NCBI GenBank assembly: GCA_027491315.1
Contig: JAIXWL010000005.1
Span: forward strand, 1-64,000
Length of the DNA stretch: 64,000 bases
DNA from: Cytophagaceae bacterium
Lineage (GTDB): Bacteria > Bacteroidota > Bacteroidia > Cytophagales > Spirosomataceae
Reading direction: 5' to 3'
The stretch's first letter is position 1. Every line of letters begins with the position of its first letter. The notes beneath the pieces are model-generated. The model saw only the letters and a program-made list of their open reading frames with translations. It was not told the DNA's origin and ran no database searches. Position numbers and translations under genes: made by a program. This document shows positions 33,988 to 43,346 of this stretch, in pieces.

Positions 33988-35586
33988 CTATTTTATCAGC
34001 CATATTTGGTCATTGATATCATCTGTACCATTAAATTGACTTTGAATGGCTGCTTTATAATTAGTTGCATTGGTCGTTCTCTCCGTAGTAGGATAAATCC
34101 ATCTTACCGCAATTCGACTCGAATTTCCGTTTCCTACACCTACATCAAACTTAGGGTAACCCGTTCTTCTCCAATTGAAATAGGCTTCCATTCCAGAGTT
34201 CATAAAGAAAGCCAGGTATTTCTGGGTTATAATCTGCTGAATCGCTTTAGATGCATCGTACTTAACATTGGCTTGAGCATAATAATCAGCAAAGCTAAAG
34301 TCTACATTATAATTTACTTGGTCAGCAGCAGCCATTGAACCTGTCTTCGAGTAAGTCATGGTATTTACTCCATCTTTAATGCCATAGAATGACTGAGAAG
34401 CTTGAATTCCTTTTTTATACCAATCTTCGGCTGAGCCACTAGCCCATCCTCTGGCAATTCCTTCCGCCATGTTGAAACACAATTCCGGATAACCAACTAT
34501 GAATGTGTTTTCTGCTGTATAATTCTTGTAATAACGATTTCTATTTTGGAAAGAGTACTTACCTGGAGCATAACCTGCACCATTGTTGATTCCCGCTTTG
34601 TCTGACATATCCGCCAAATCTTCAGCAGAACTTGCGCCCACAAATGCAGAATAATCTGATGGAAGTTTACCTGATTTTAATTCAAATCCTGCCGGTTCAC
34701 AAGTAACCATAACACGTGGGTCCTTTAAACTTGAAAGCAAGTTTACATAAGCCGCTGCCATATTTTGACGAGTAGCGTCAAAACCAAAGTTGTCCGGATT
34801 AGATGGATACTTATTGAAGTTATTCCATTTAAACTCCAAATTATCTGCCATGGAGCTCATCATTGGATACTTTGTGGGATTGCTGATCATCTCAGCAAAC
34901 CTGGCTTTAACTCCCAATTCAGAATCTGTTTCTTTCTTTGAAAGTGTCAATAATACCCGTAAACGATAGGCATTTACGGCTTTTTGCCATTTTTTCAAAT
35001 CTCCATTATAGTAGATATCTCCTGATACCGTTTCTCCTTTTGCAATAAGACTAGTCAAGTCAATATTGGCATCATCCAACCATTTCAAAATTTGTATATA
35101 AATCGCCTTTTGCGTATCGTATTTGGGTGAAATACCTTCTATACCTTTCAAAGCTTCTGTTAAAGGCAAATCTCCAACACGTTTTGACATTTGGTCATAA
35201 AAATAGGCTCTGAAGAATTTTCCCAAAGCTGAGTACCCATTTACATCGGCCAATCCTGCACGCTTTGCCTCTTCTTCCATTTTCAACACGTTTTTAAGTG
35301 TTGTAAACTGGTTAGGCATTTGTCCAAACGTATATTCATTAGTAGCATAATAATTATAGTTAGAGCAATAAAACTGATTCCAACGCATCTCAGCACTAAA
35401 TGGGCGGCCATTGTCATTGAACATACTGTAAGCAACTCCTTGTAAAACTAAAGAAGCAGGTACATGCACGGGGCGGTTGGAATCAATTTCCAACTGATCA
35501 AAAGGTTTTTCACAACTACTCAAAGTGACCATTAATAAGCCAAATAGAGCTATGATATATTTATTCATTTTCATATTCTTTATCAT
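33988..35586 (-). CDS. SusD/RagB-like outer-membrane lipoprotein
   Basis: A 532-residue SusD-like surface lipoprotein: signal peptide with lipobox TLSSC (Cys25), then the SusD-like_2 pattern of an N-terminal PFDQLEIDSNRP region, TPR-like helices, and a C-terminal NSGMEAYFNWRRTGYP. SusD proteins bind the ligand at the cell surface and cap the partner SusC transporter. It lies 21 nt after the susC-like gene in the same operon. Its neighbours on the other side of susC handle phosphonates, so its ligand may be an organophosphorus compound rather than a glycan (inference). Starts at 35586, 35574 and 35568 are all possible. Confidence 0.92.
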   Translation of the reverse strand: MIKNMKMNKYIIALFGLLMVTLSSCEKPFDQLEIDSNRPVHVPASLVLQGVAYSMFNDNGRPFSAEMRWNQFYCSNYNYYATNEYTFGQMPNQFTTLKNVLKMEEEAKRAGLADVNGYSALGKFFRAYFYDQMSKRVGDLPLTEALKGIEGISPKYDTQKAIYIQILKWLDDANIDLTSLIAKGETVSGDIYYNGDLKKWQKAVNAYRLRVLLTLSKKETDSELGVKARFAEMISNPTKYPMMSSMADNLEFKWNNFNKYPSNPDNFGFDATRQNMAAAYVNLLSSLKDPRVMVTCEPAGFELKSGKLPSDYSAFVGASSAEDLADMSDKAGINNGAGYAPGKYSFQNRNRYYKNYTAENTFIVGYPELCFNMAEGIARGWASGSAEDWYKKGIQASQSFYGIKDGVNTMTYSKTGSMAAADQVNYNVDFSFADYYAQANVKYDASKAIQQIITQKYLAFFMNSGMEAYFNWRRTGYPKFDVGVGNGNSSRIAVRWIYPTTERTTNATNYKAAIQSQFNGTDDINDQIWLIK

Positions 35587-35607
35587 TTAAATCGACAAAT
35601 CGATGGA

Positions 35608-38600
35608 TTAAAAAGTAATGTTAAAATTCACACCGTAACGACGAACCGAAGGAGTTTGAGGTCCCGATTCATTCCCAAAAACATATTGGTTTAAGTCAAT
35701 ATCTGTTTTCTCCGCGAAATAAAATAAGTTACGACCCACCAAAGAAACGTTGGCTTGGTGAACAAATTTACCGAACCACGCAGCAGGTAAATTGAAAGTT
35801 ACATTCACTTCACGCAACATGCTAAATGTTCTACTCATCAGGTTTCCTTCGTCCGAATTGTAGTACCTAGATACGTAATCTTGAACAAATTGCTTTGTGG
35901 TATTAGGAGTGAATTGTAATGCTGAATAGTTGGTAATTTTACCATCAACATCATATGCGATAGCTACACCATTACTCACTTGAACTCCTTCTCCTACAAA
36001 TGCCTTCACACCTACAAAATCCTGTGGACGAGCTTCAGCAAATATTCCAGTAGTAGTTCCAATATGGCGACCTCCACGATAGGTTTGCTTCTGTGTATAA
36101 TTTGAAATGACACCACCCACGCGACCATCAAATTGAAAACTCAAACTCACATTTTTATATGTGAACTTATTATTGATACCATAAACAAAATCTGAGTTGG
36201 TATTTCCTAAATATTGAGCCACAGGATTGTAGATTGGTCGACCTGAAGCATCATTAACGATTTTACCGTCTTGAGTACGAACAAAAGCACGGCCGTACAT
36301 TTTATCCAAACGGTCACCTACTTTTAGGAAGGTATTTAAATTATTAACGCCTGGATAAATCTCCTTCAACTTCTCTACATAGGAACCGTAATTAGCCACT
36401 ATATCCCATTTAAATCCGCTTTCTGTTTTAATGGGTGTTCCCGTAAGTGAAATATCAAATCCATTTTTCTCTGTTTTAATTCCATTGACTAAAGCAGCGC
36501 TATATCCAGAGGTAGTTGAAATTGGCAGTGAAAAAATAGATGGCCCATCCAATGAATTCCAATAAGTAACATCCAATCCTAGACGGTTTTTGATAACTCG
36601 TAAATCCAAACCAATTTCTTTTTGGGTTGTTGAACTTGGATTAAGGTTCGGGTTATTTAACGTATTGGTATATGATGCTGCTGTTTGATTATTATACAAA
36701 GGGAAGGTAGAATACACCGCTGAATTAGTATAAGCAGGGCCATCATAAGGTGCTTGATATTGTTCTCCATAACCAATTGGGTTACCACCACCGATAGATG
36801 GTGTTGTTCCAATGGTAGAGGCTGTTAATCCATCTTTTACATTAGCATAAGAAGCTCTAAATTTCAAGAAAGAAATAACTTCTGGAAGTTTGATGTAATC
36901 GGATAATACCGTAGCCGCAGAAACTGATGGATAGAAAAATGCATTATTTCCTGAAGGTAGAGTAGACAATTTATCCAAACGACCCGTTGTGGAAACTGTA
37001 ATGAAGTTCTTATATGAAAAATCTGCTGAATAATATGCAGATAAAACACGCATTTCAGACCCAAAGTTAAACACCCTTACTGGATTTGATGAGTTAGCAA
37101 AGTTGTACAAACCTGGCACGTTCAAATAATCGGTGGTTCCGTACATCGACTTATACTGAAATGTTCTCATACTTCCACCCGCGGTGATTTTTGTATTTAA
37201 TCCTCGAGTGATATCCTTATCAAAAGACACCAATAATTCGGTATTGTTCTCAAATAAAGAACGGCGATCTTCACGATAATCTCCGCGGCGCTCATCTCGT
37301 CCATAGGAACCCGCAGAATAAGGGAATTTCTCTGTTCTTAACATATCCCAAGTGGTCACTTGAGTACGGCCTAATACTTCTAATCCATCGGCTAATTGAT
37401 ATCGTAATGCCGCTTGACCAACTATATCATTTTTGTAATGGCCACGAAGCCACTCATATGACATAAAATAAGGGTTATTGTAACGTTGATACTCCGCATA
37501 AATTTGTTGAATACCTTCCTTACCTTTTTGCCAATAATTACGCATATCATCTACATTCCAATCAGCTCCAGCCCAGTAAACCATATTGTAAATGATGGAG
37601 TTAGGACCATAGTTAACATCGGGAATGTTGGGTGTATACTGGCGGTTATATTGTAAATTTGACTCAAATTTCAATTTATCAGAAAACTTATAATCTGCCA
37701 CAATATTGAAATTGGTGATATTCATTTTAGTATTTGGAACAATACCTTTTTGATAAATATGTGACGTTGAAAAACGTAAATTATACTTCTCGCCTGTGGC
37801 AGAAACAGATACGTTATTGGTAGACAAAATACCAGTTTCCAAAAAGCGTTTCAAATTATCTTTTCCACGATTTACCCATGGAGTACCTGCACGCACCCCG
37901 GTAATCGGATCTACTGGAGAATCATACTGAGGAATTAATTGTCCATTGAATTTTGGTCCCCAACCTCCATCATAATCGCCATCATTTAAGCCCCCTCCTT
38001 TACCGTCTCCAAAAGCATAACGACCGTGGTCACCCGGGCCATATTCATCTTGTACCACTGGAATTGCATAAAATCCGTTCTCCATCATGGTGGAAGAATT
38101 TGCCTCTACAGAAAACCCTCGCTTATCTTTTGAACCACGCTTGGTGGTAATTAAAATAGCACCATTTTTTCCACGGAAACCATATAATGCTGATGCCGAA
38201 GCACCCTTCAACACAGAATAGGTTTCAATATCATCCGGTGAAATATTCCAAGTATCAGAGTTAATAGGTACACCATCCACTACATATAAGACAGTCGAAT
38301 TTCCACGTAATGAAATTGTAGGTTTTCTCAATAGTTCTGGCTGAGCACCAACCGTTAAACCTGCCACCTTACCTACTAGGGCATTAATAGCATTAGGCTC
38401 ACGCGCTTTCACCACAGAAGCGCCATCCAATGACTGAATGGAAACACCAATTTTTCTAATTTCCTTTTTAATACCTAAGGCAGTTACTACTACTTCTTGA
38501 AGCTGCTTATCATCGGCCAATAAAGTAATCAAGAGTTCAGATTGAGATCCTACTGCTAATTCTTGTTTTTGAAAACCAATCATTGAAACTTGTAACACAG

Positions 38601-38844
38601 CATTGGGATTAACTGTCAATGTAAATCGTCCATCGGCATTGGTGTTTGTTCCCAAATTTGTTCCTTTGATTTGTACGGATACTCCAGGTATCCCGGAATT
38701 ATCCTCTTTGGAGATAACTCGTCCGTTGATACTTCTAGATTGGCCAAATGCCATCATAGCCGTCAATTGAAAAAAGACTAACATAAGCCACATCGACTTA
38801 TATACGATCTTTTCTCGAGACAATTTTTGTAAAATGTTCTTCAT
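35608..38844 (-). CDS. SusC/RagA family TonB-linked outer-membrane transporter
   Basis: The ATG at 38844 gives 1078 residues with a signal peptide ending MMAFGQ. A CarboxypepD_reg-like domain (INGRVISKEDNSGIPGVSVQ) is followed by the linker LQEVVVTALGIKKE and the plug with ALVGKVAGLTV, LRGNSTVLYVVDGVPI and the SusC signature ALYGFRGKNGAILITTKRG. The remainder is the 22-strand barrel ending VRRYGVNFNITF. The longer frame to 38922 adds 26 residues without signal-like character. A structured leader of about 220 nt precedes it. Pairs with the SusD gene downstream. Confidence 0.95.
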   Translation of the reverse strand: MKNILQKLSREKIVYKSMWLMLVFFQLTAMMAFGQSRSINGRVISKEDNSGIPGVSVQIKGTNLGTNTNADGRFTLTVNPNAVLQVSMIGFQKQELAVGSQSELLITLLADDKQLQEVVVTALGIKKEIRKIGVSIQSLDGASVVKAREPNAINALVGKVAGLTVGAQPELLRKPTISLRGNSTVLYVVDGVPINSDTWNISPDDIETYSVLKGASASALYGFRGKNGAILITTKRGSKDKRGFSVEANSSTMMENGFYAIPVVQDEYGPGDHGRYAFGDGKGGGLNDGDYDGGWGPKFNGQLIPQYDSPVDPITGVRAGTPWVNRGKDNLKRFLETGILSTNNVSVSATGEKYNLRFSTSHIYQKGIVPNTKMNITNFNIVADYKFSDKLKFESNLQYNRQYTPNIPDVNYGPNSIIYNMVYWAGADWNVDDMRNYWQKGKEGIQQIYAEYQRYNNPYFMSYEWLRGHYKNDIVGQAALRYQLADGLEVLGRTQVTTWDMLRTEKFPYSAGSYGRDERRGDYREDRRSLFENNTELLVSFDKDITRGLNTKITAGGSMRTFQYKSMYGTTDYLNVPGLYNFANSSNPVRVFNFGSEMRVLSAYYSADFSYKNFITVSTTGRLDKLSTLPSGNNAFFYPSVSAATVLSDYIKLPEVISFLKFRASYANVKDGLTASTIGTTPSIGGGNPIGYGEQYQAPYDGPAYTNSAVYSTFPLYNNQTAASYTNTLNNPNLNPSSTTQKEIGLDLRVIKNRLGLDVTYWNSLDGPSIFSLPISTTSGYSAALVNGIKTEKNGFDISLTGTPIKTESGFKWDIVANYGSYVEKLKEIYPGVNNLNTFLKVGDRLDKMYGRAFVRTQDGKIVNDASGRPIYNPVAQYLGNTNSDFVYGINNKFTYKNVSLSFQFDGRVGGVISNYTQKQTYRGGRHIGTTTGIFAEARPQDFVGVKAFVGEGVQVSNGVAIAYDVDGKITNYSALQFTPNTTKQFVQDYVSRYYNSDEGNLMSRTFSMLREVNVTFNLPAAWFGKFVHQANVSLVGRNLFYFAEKTDIDLNQYVFGNESGPQTPSVRRYGVNFNITF

Positions 38845-39299
38845 AAAGATTTTTGTTTTTAAAGAATGTAAAATTGTAATAAAGAGCATTGAAGCATAAA
38901 AACTGATATTCTCCTTGATCATTCATCTTTCAAAAAATGCTCAAATTGTAGCCTCTGGGCTACCATTAGGCTTATTGAAAAGATTTTCATTATTAGTAGA
39001 CTTTTCTACCTAATGGAATAATGGTCGGAGCTGATTCAAGTATTCTGTTATCCAACCTCTAAATTTCCCACAAAAGTATTTCGAGCACGTAAGCTTAAGG
39101 TATGCCTTGGAATAAGAAATTGTTAAGAAAAAAGGTGGTTTGTTACCAAATCGTTCCGTAAAAATTACGGTATCATTAAGACAAATCTGAATACTAAACA
39201 AACTTGAAATAATACTAATTTTTTCTTTACAATTATTTCACACTGGGCTAATCTGTGGCTAATTTAAAATCAGGAAATTCGTGTTTAACCTACCCTTAG
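38845..39299 (-). promoter_or_regulatory. susC-like operon leader with nested hairpins, and divergent upstream region
   Basis: On the minus strand TACTTTTG (39078-39071) is a -7 box that would start a leader of about 220 nt. Within it lie three inverted repeats: cctaatgg/ccattagg (39009-39016 with 38963-38970), a nested gtaga/tctac (38996-39000 with 39005-39009), and gtagcc/ggctac (38948-38953 with 38958-38963). The rest, toward the divergent hydrolase gene at 39300, is AT-rich. No clear plus-strand promoter was found. Confidence 0.5.
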
Positions 39300-40046
39300 A
39301 TGTCCGCAAAAAATATTCAGTTAGTTGTATTAGATATGGCAGGAACTACTATCTTGGATGAACATGAAGTAGAAAAATGTTTCAAGCTAGCTGCTCAAAA
39401 AAATGGATTGAATTCCAATGATGACCGTATTTTAGCACTTCAAGGCTATGCAAAACTCCATGTATTTAAAACCCTTTGGGCAGAACAATTGGGAGAAAAA
39501 GATCCAAGCATAAGTCAAAGGGCCAATGCATCATATCAGGATTTTACTGAAATTTTAGAGAATCATTACCTGAATCATGAAATAAAACCTACAGAGGGCT
39601 GCCTTGAACTATTCCACTATTTACATCAAGAAGGCATCTATATTGCCCTTACCACAGGATTCTATCGTAAAGTAGCCAATATCATTTTAGATAAAATTGG
39701 TTGGGGAAAAAGTCTCAATCAGAACTTTATGAATATCCATAACAAGCGAGGAATACACCTTTCTGTATGCCCTGACGAGGTGAATGGTGAAGGTAGACCA
39801 TCCCCAAGAATGATTGAACTAGCTATGTCCCGTTTTGGCATATCAAACAAAAGTCAGGTAATCAATGTAGGTGATACCCCTGTTGATTTGGCATTTGGAA
39901 AAAATGCTGGTGTTCGGCTAGCCCTTGGGGTATGTAATGGTACGCATACAAGAAATCAATTAGAGGTTTATCCACATGATGGCCTCCTCAACAATTTAAC
40001 TGAATTAATTCCCATCATCGAAAAAATAAATCATGAAAAAATATGA
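39300..40046 (+). CDS. phosphonatase-like HAD hydrolase (TIGR03351 type)
   Basis: A 248-residue HAD-superfamily enzyme with the phosphonatase variant of motif I, LDMAGTTI (nucleophile Asp12, Ala14 in place of Asp), and the cap-domain lysine in LQGYAKLHVF (Lys52), which aligns with the Schiff-base lysine of PhnX. The usual motif III lysine is replaced by arginine (GEGRPSPRMI), and motif IV is INVGDTPVDL. These features define the PhnX-like clade, which lacks PhnW partners and is linked to FAD amine oxidases. The expected reaction is C-P cleavage of phosphonoacetaldehyde or a hydroxylated analogue to an aldehyde and phosphate. It overlaps the FAD gene by 14 nt. Confidence 0.9.
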   Translation: MSAKNIQLVVLDMAGTTILDEHEVEKCFKLAAQKNGLNSNDDRILALQGYAKLHVFKTLWAEQLGEKDPSISQRANASYQDFTEILENHYLNHEIKPTEGCLELFHYLHQEGIYIALTTGFYRKVANIILDKIGWGKSLNQNFMNIHNKRGIHLSVCPDEVNGEGRPSPRMIELAMSRFGISNKSQVINVGDTPVDLAFGKNAGVRLALGVCNGTHTRNQLEVYPHDGLLNNLTELIPIIEKINHEKI

Positions 40047-41178
40047 TTTAATCATTGTAGGCGCAGGAATCATTGGGACCTTTTGTGCCTACCATGCATT
40101 AAAAAGAGGGAAAACCGTCCTTCTATTAGAAAAAGATTCTTTACCTTTTGAAGCAAGTTTTCGTAATTTTGGTCAGGCTGTACCTTCTGGACAATCTCTT
40201 CCAAATTGGTTTGAATATGGCCGTAAATCATTAAAGATTTACAAAGACCTACAAGAAAACATCGATATCTCTTTGGTTAAAAATGGATCTTGGTATTATG
40301 CGTCTGATGACCAAGAGATGACCTTATTAGAGGAAATTCATCAGCTTTTTACGGAAAGAAACTATACCAGTAAGCTGTATACCGCCCAAGAATGTTTGGA
40401 TATCAATTCCTCTCTCAAAAAAGATTATGTTAAAGGAGGGCTTTATTTCCCAGATGAAGCTTCTCTCAACCCATTGATCATGGTACACCGAGTTAGGGAA
40501 TTTCTTATACATTACATGGGACTACATTACCAGCCACTATGTTCGGTGATTGGAATTGAAAAAAAACGAGGAATTGCCAAGATTCATAGCTCGCACGGAC
40601 AGGCCTTTTGGTCTGATAAAGTCATATTAGCTAGTGGCCGAGATACCCAATTTTTATTTCCTGATTTATTTGCTCAAGCAGATTTAAAAATCAGCAAGCT
40701 TCAAATGTTGAGGTTAAACACTCAAAAAAGGGCTTTTAAAGCAAATATTTTAACAGGATTAACCATTCGCCGATACGAAAGCTTTCACGCTTGTCCATCT
40801 TTTCACAAGCTAGAGACTAGTGCTGAACAAAAATTATTGCAGGAACAGGGTATTCACATTTTATTTAAACAAGCCGAAGACGGTTCCATTATTCTAGGCG
40901 ATTCACATGCCTATGTACCTGCCCACCAACAAGCCAATTTTGGCTTTGAAATTTCTACTGAGATCAATGAAATGATGCTTAGAGAGGCCAAGAGAATAAT
41001 GCATTTAGAAAGTTGGGATGTAGCATCTACCTGGGCTGGATATTACTTACAAGCCAACAAATCAGATATCTTTACAAAAAACTTGGATGATGTCATTCAT
41101 GTCATTAATGGAATTGGTGGTAAAGGAATGACGACAAGTCCAGGGTTTACTGCGGAATACATTCAAAAAATCTATTAA
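40033..41178 (+). CDS. FAD-dependent oxidoreductase, TIGR03364 type, phosphonate-linked
   Basis: A 381-residue DAO-fold flavoprotein: dinucleotide motif LIIVGAGIIGTFCAYHAL, then EASFRNFGQAVPSGQS typical of this clade, and the C-terminal FAD segment VINGIGGKGMTTSPGF. The clade is consistently coded beside phosphonatase-like hydrolases and is proposed to oxidise aminoalkylphosphonates (AEP, N-methyl-AEP or hydroxy-AEP) to the matching aldehyde. The 14-nt overlap with the hydrolase gene supports consecutive steps: oxidative deamination, then C-P cleavage. Confidence 0.9.
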   Translation: MKKYDLIIVGAGIIGTFCAYHALKRGKTVLLLEKDSLPFEASFRNFGQAVPSGQSLPNWFEYGRKSLKIYKDLQENIDISLVKNGSWYYASDDQEMTLLEEIHQLFTERNYTSKLYTAQECLDINSSLKKDYVKGGLYFPDEASLNPLIMVHRVREFLIHYMGLHYQPLCSVIGIEKKRGIAKIHSSHGQAFWSDKVILASGRDTQFLFPDLFAQADLKISKLQMLRLNTQKRAFKANILTGLTIRRYESFHACPSFHKLETSAEQKLLQEQGIHILFKQAEDGSIILGDSHAYVPAHQQANFGFEISTEINEMMLREAKRIMHLESWDVASTWAGYYLQANKSDIFTKNLDDVIHVINGIGGKGMTTSPGFTAEYIQKIY

Positions 41179-41184
41179 TATTTT

Positions 41185-42264
41185 ATGAAAAAAATCGTTT
41201 CCCTAGGTATTATAGCCCTCTCATTTGCTTTTACCGCATTAGGACAAAATACCTCAAAAATTTTCCCTAAAAACATTATTTTTTTAATTGGAGATGGAAT
41301 GGGCGTTAGTCAAATTTATGCTGGCCTAACCGCTAATAAAGGTCATCTGGCATTAGAAAGAATTCGACACATTGGATTTCATAAAAACCAAGCTACTGAT
41401 AATTATGTGACGGATTCAGCAGCTGGAGCAACGGCCTTTTCAACGGGAAAAAAAACCTATAATGGCGCTATTGGTATGGATGCCACTAAAACTCCTCAGG
41501 CAACGCTTTTGGAATTGGCAGAGAAGAAAGGGCTCGCCACCGGTTTGGTCAGTACGGCAGATATTACTGATGCTACCCCAGCCGCCTTCATCGCTCATCA
41601 AATCAAGCGCAGCATGCATGATGAAATTGCCAAAGATTTTCTAAAAACCGATGTGGAAATAGTTGTAGGAGGTGGTAGAAAAAGCTTTGACCAAAGAAAA
41701 GATGGGCAAAATTTACTGGATTCACTCAAAGCTAAAAAATACCAAATCGTGGAAACAATAGCTGAAATGAATCAGATTAAACAAGGGAAGTTTTACTACC
41801 TCTATGCACCTGGAGATCCTATTAAATTCAGTGAAGGTAGAGGTGAGGTCTTATTGGATGCGACTAAAAAATCCTTGGAATTGCTTTCTAGGAACAAAAA
41901 AGGATTTTTTGTGATGATTGAAGGTGGGCAAATTGATTGGGGTGGCCATGCCAATGATGCTAATTATGCTATAACTGAAATGGTTGACTTCAACAAGAGT
42001 ATTGCGGCAGCCTTAGATTTTGCGGAAAAAGATAAAGAAACCTTGGTAGTCATAACCGCTGATCATGAGACTGGGGGCATGGCATTATTAGGTGGGGACA
42101 TGACTACTGGCGAGGTAAAAGCCTCTTTTATCACGAAAGGACATACCGGACAAATGGTGCCAGTATTTGCTTTTGGTCCAGGTTCAGAGGTTTTTCAAGG
42201 TATTTACCAAAATACAGCCATTTTTGACAAAATGAAAGCCGCTTTACGCCTATCTCAAAAATAG
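41185..42264 (+). CDS. alkaline phosphatase, PhoA-type
   Basis: A 359-residue exported phosphomonoesterase (signal peptide ending TALGQ, about residue 21). Motifs match PhoA: LIGDGMG (metal Asp37), VTDSAAGATA (catalytic Ser78), GGQIDWGGHAND, ADHETGG and GHTGQMV. Shorter than E. coli PhoA, as usual for Bacteroidota enzymes. Lies 6 nt after the FAD oxidoreductase gene in the same direction, so periplasmic phosphoester hydrolysis is co-expressed with phosphonate breakdown. Its 3' end overlaps the opposing acetyltransferase gene by 10 nt. Confidence 0.95.
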   Translation: MKKIVSLGIIALSFAFTALGQNTSKIFPKNIIFLIGDGMGVSQIYAGLTANKGHLALERIRHIGFHKNQATDNYVTDSAAGATAFSTGKKTYNGAIGMDATKTPQATLLELAEKKGLATGLVSTADITDATPAAFIAHQIKRSMHDEIAKDFLKTDVEIVVGGGRKSFDQRKDGQNLLDSLKAKKYQIVETIAEMNQIKQGKFYYLYAPGDPIKFSEGRGEVLLDATKKSLELLSRNKKGFFVMIEGGQIDWGGHANDANYAITEMVDFNKSIAAALDFAEKDKETLVVITADHETGGMALLGGDMTTGEVKASFITKGHTGQMVPVFAFGPGSEVFQGIYQNTAIFDKMKAALRLSQK

Positions 42265-42695
42265 ATCGTAAACTTTTCATGTGAATTTTTAAAGCCCATT
42301 GCTTCATAAAAAGCGTGGGCTTCTTTTCTTCGTTTATTCGAGGTCACTTCAATCGATTTCACGTCCTTGTCTTTCAGCTCAGATTGAAGCGCCTCAATTA
42401 ACAAGCTCCCCAATCCTCTACCTTGATAACTGGAAGTGATAATCAATTCTTGAATTTCATAGACCATTCCCTCATGATGCAATAGGTTTTGTCCTATGGC
42501 ACTTAAAAATCCAATAACCTGATTTCCCTCGTTCACGGCAACCCATACCAAAGTATGTTCATGACCAAGATATTCAGTCCAGATTTGTCTAAAAATACTG
42601 GGGTCTGAATCCCTGTTTTCAAGCTCATTAAGCAACTTTAATAAGGCCTTTTCATCATCGAAAATAGCTCTGCGAATGGTGCATTTTGGGTTCAT
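42255..42695 (-). CDS. GNAT acetyltransferase, PhnO-like
   Basis: A 146-residue GNAT. The core LHHEGMVYEIQELIITSSYQ, then GRGLGSLL (acetyl-CoA loop), VTSNKRRKEAHAFYEAMGF and SHEKFTIYF follow the aminoalkylphosphonate N-acetyltransferase PhnO closely (compare LHHANWIGEIQELVV, STNIKRRDAHRFY and SHFRFTK remembered from the enterobacterial enzyme). PhnO acetylates aminoalkylphosphonates using acetyl-CoA. It is the only minus-strand gene in this part of the phosphonate set and overlaps the alkaline phosphatase end to end, so it is expressed separately. A generic GNAT role remains possible. Confidence 0.78.
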   Translation of the reverse strand: MNPKCTIRRAIFDDEKALLKLLNELENRDSDPSIFRQIWTEYLGHEHTLVWVAVNEGNQVIGFLSAIGQNLLHHEGMVYEIQELIITSSYQGRGLGSLLIEALQSELKDKDVKSIEVTSNKRRKEAHAFYEAMGFKNSHEKFTIYF

Positions 42696-42800
42696 TTTAT
42701 GGATTTGTTACGCTAATGTGAAATCTGTTTTAAATCACTTATTGGGTGTTTTTTGCGCTTTTCAATAGGCTTAAATTACATAAAATACTTGAAAAAGCAG

Positions 42801-43346
42801 ATGAAAGAGATTACTCAAAAAATACAAGTCATGTTTTCAGAATTAGGCGATTCTCAATATGGTGGAGAAGCTGTTAGCCAATTAGAACATGCCTTACAAA
42901 GTGCCCAATTAGCGACAGATGCAAAGGCTTCCCAAGAACTGATTGTGGCTAGTCTATTACATGATGTAGGCCATCTCCTACATGCATTGCCTGATGATGC
43001 TCCAGAAAAGGGCATTGATGACATGCATGAAAACCTTGCCAAAGAATTTCTAGATCGATATTTCACCGCTATGGTGACAGAACCTATTCATTTACATGTA
43101 GATGCAAAACGGTATTTATGTCGAAGAGAAGATGGATATCAAGCTCTTCTAAGTGAGCCTTCACTACTTAGCCTACATCTTCAAGGTGGACCAATGAATG
43201 AAGAAGAATGTTTGGTATTTGAGCAACATCCACATTACCAAGCTGCTATTCAATTGAGAAAATACGATGATGCTGCCAAGGTACCTAATCTCCAAGTACT
43301 TCCTATCGAGCATTACCTCAATATGATCGAAGCTATTGCCTTATGA
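42801..43346 (+). CDS. PhnZ-like HD-domain oxygenase, phosphonate-associated
   Basis: The ATG at 42801 gives 181 residues; a TTG at 42753 would add 16. The sequence keeps the features of PhnZ, a mixed-valence di-iron oxygenase that cleaves 2-amino-1-hydroxyethylphosphonate to glycine and phosphate. These are Tyr20 and Glu23 (YGGEAVSQLEHALQSA), His30, His54-Asp55 and His58 (LLHDVGHLLH), His76 (MHENLA), His99/Lys103 (HVDAKRYL) and Asp156, with spacing matching PhnZ as I remember it. It overlaps the DUF5690 transporter by 4 nt. No PhnY-type dioxygenase gene, normally the source of the substrate, is in this window. Confidence 0.88.
   Translation: MKEITQKIQVMFSELGDSQYGGEAVSQLEHALQSAQLATDAKASQELIVASLLHDVGHLLHALPDDAPEKGIDDMHENLAKEFLDRYFTAMVTEPIHLHVDAKRYLCRREDGYQALLSEPSLLSLHLQGGPMNEEECLVFEQHPHYQAAIQLRKYDDAAKVPNLQVLPIEHYLNMIEAIAL

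Noticed and set aside
33988-38844. Polysaccharide utilisation locus
   Set aside because: SusC and SusD are present but no glycoside hydrolase, polysaccharide lyase or sulfatase is adjacent, and the neighbours are phosphonate genes.
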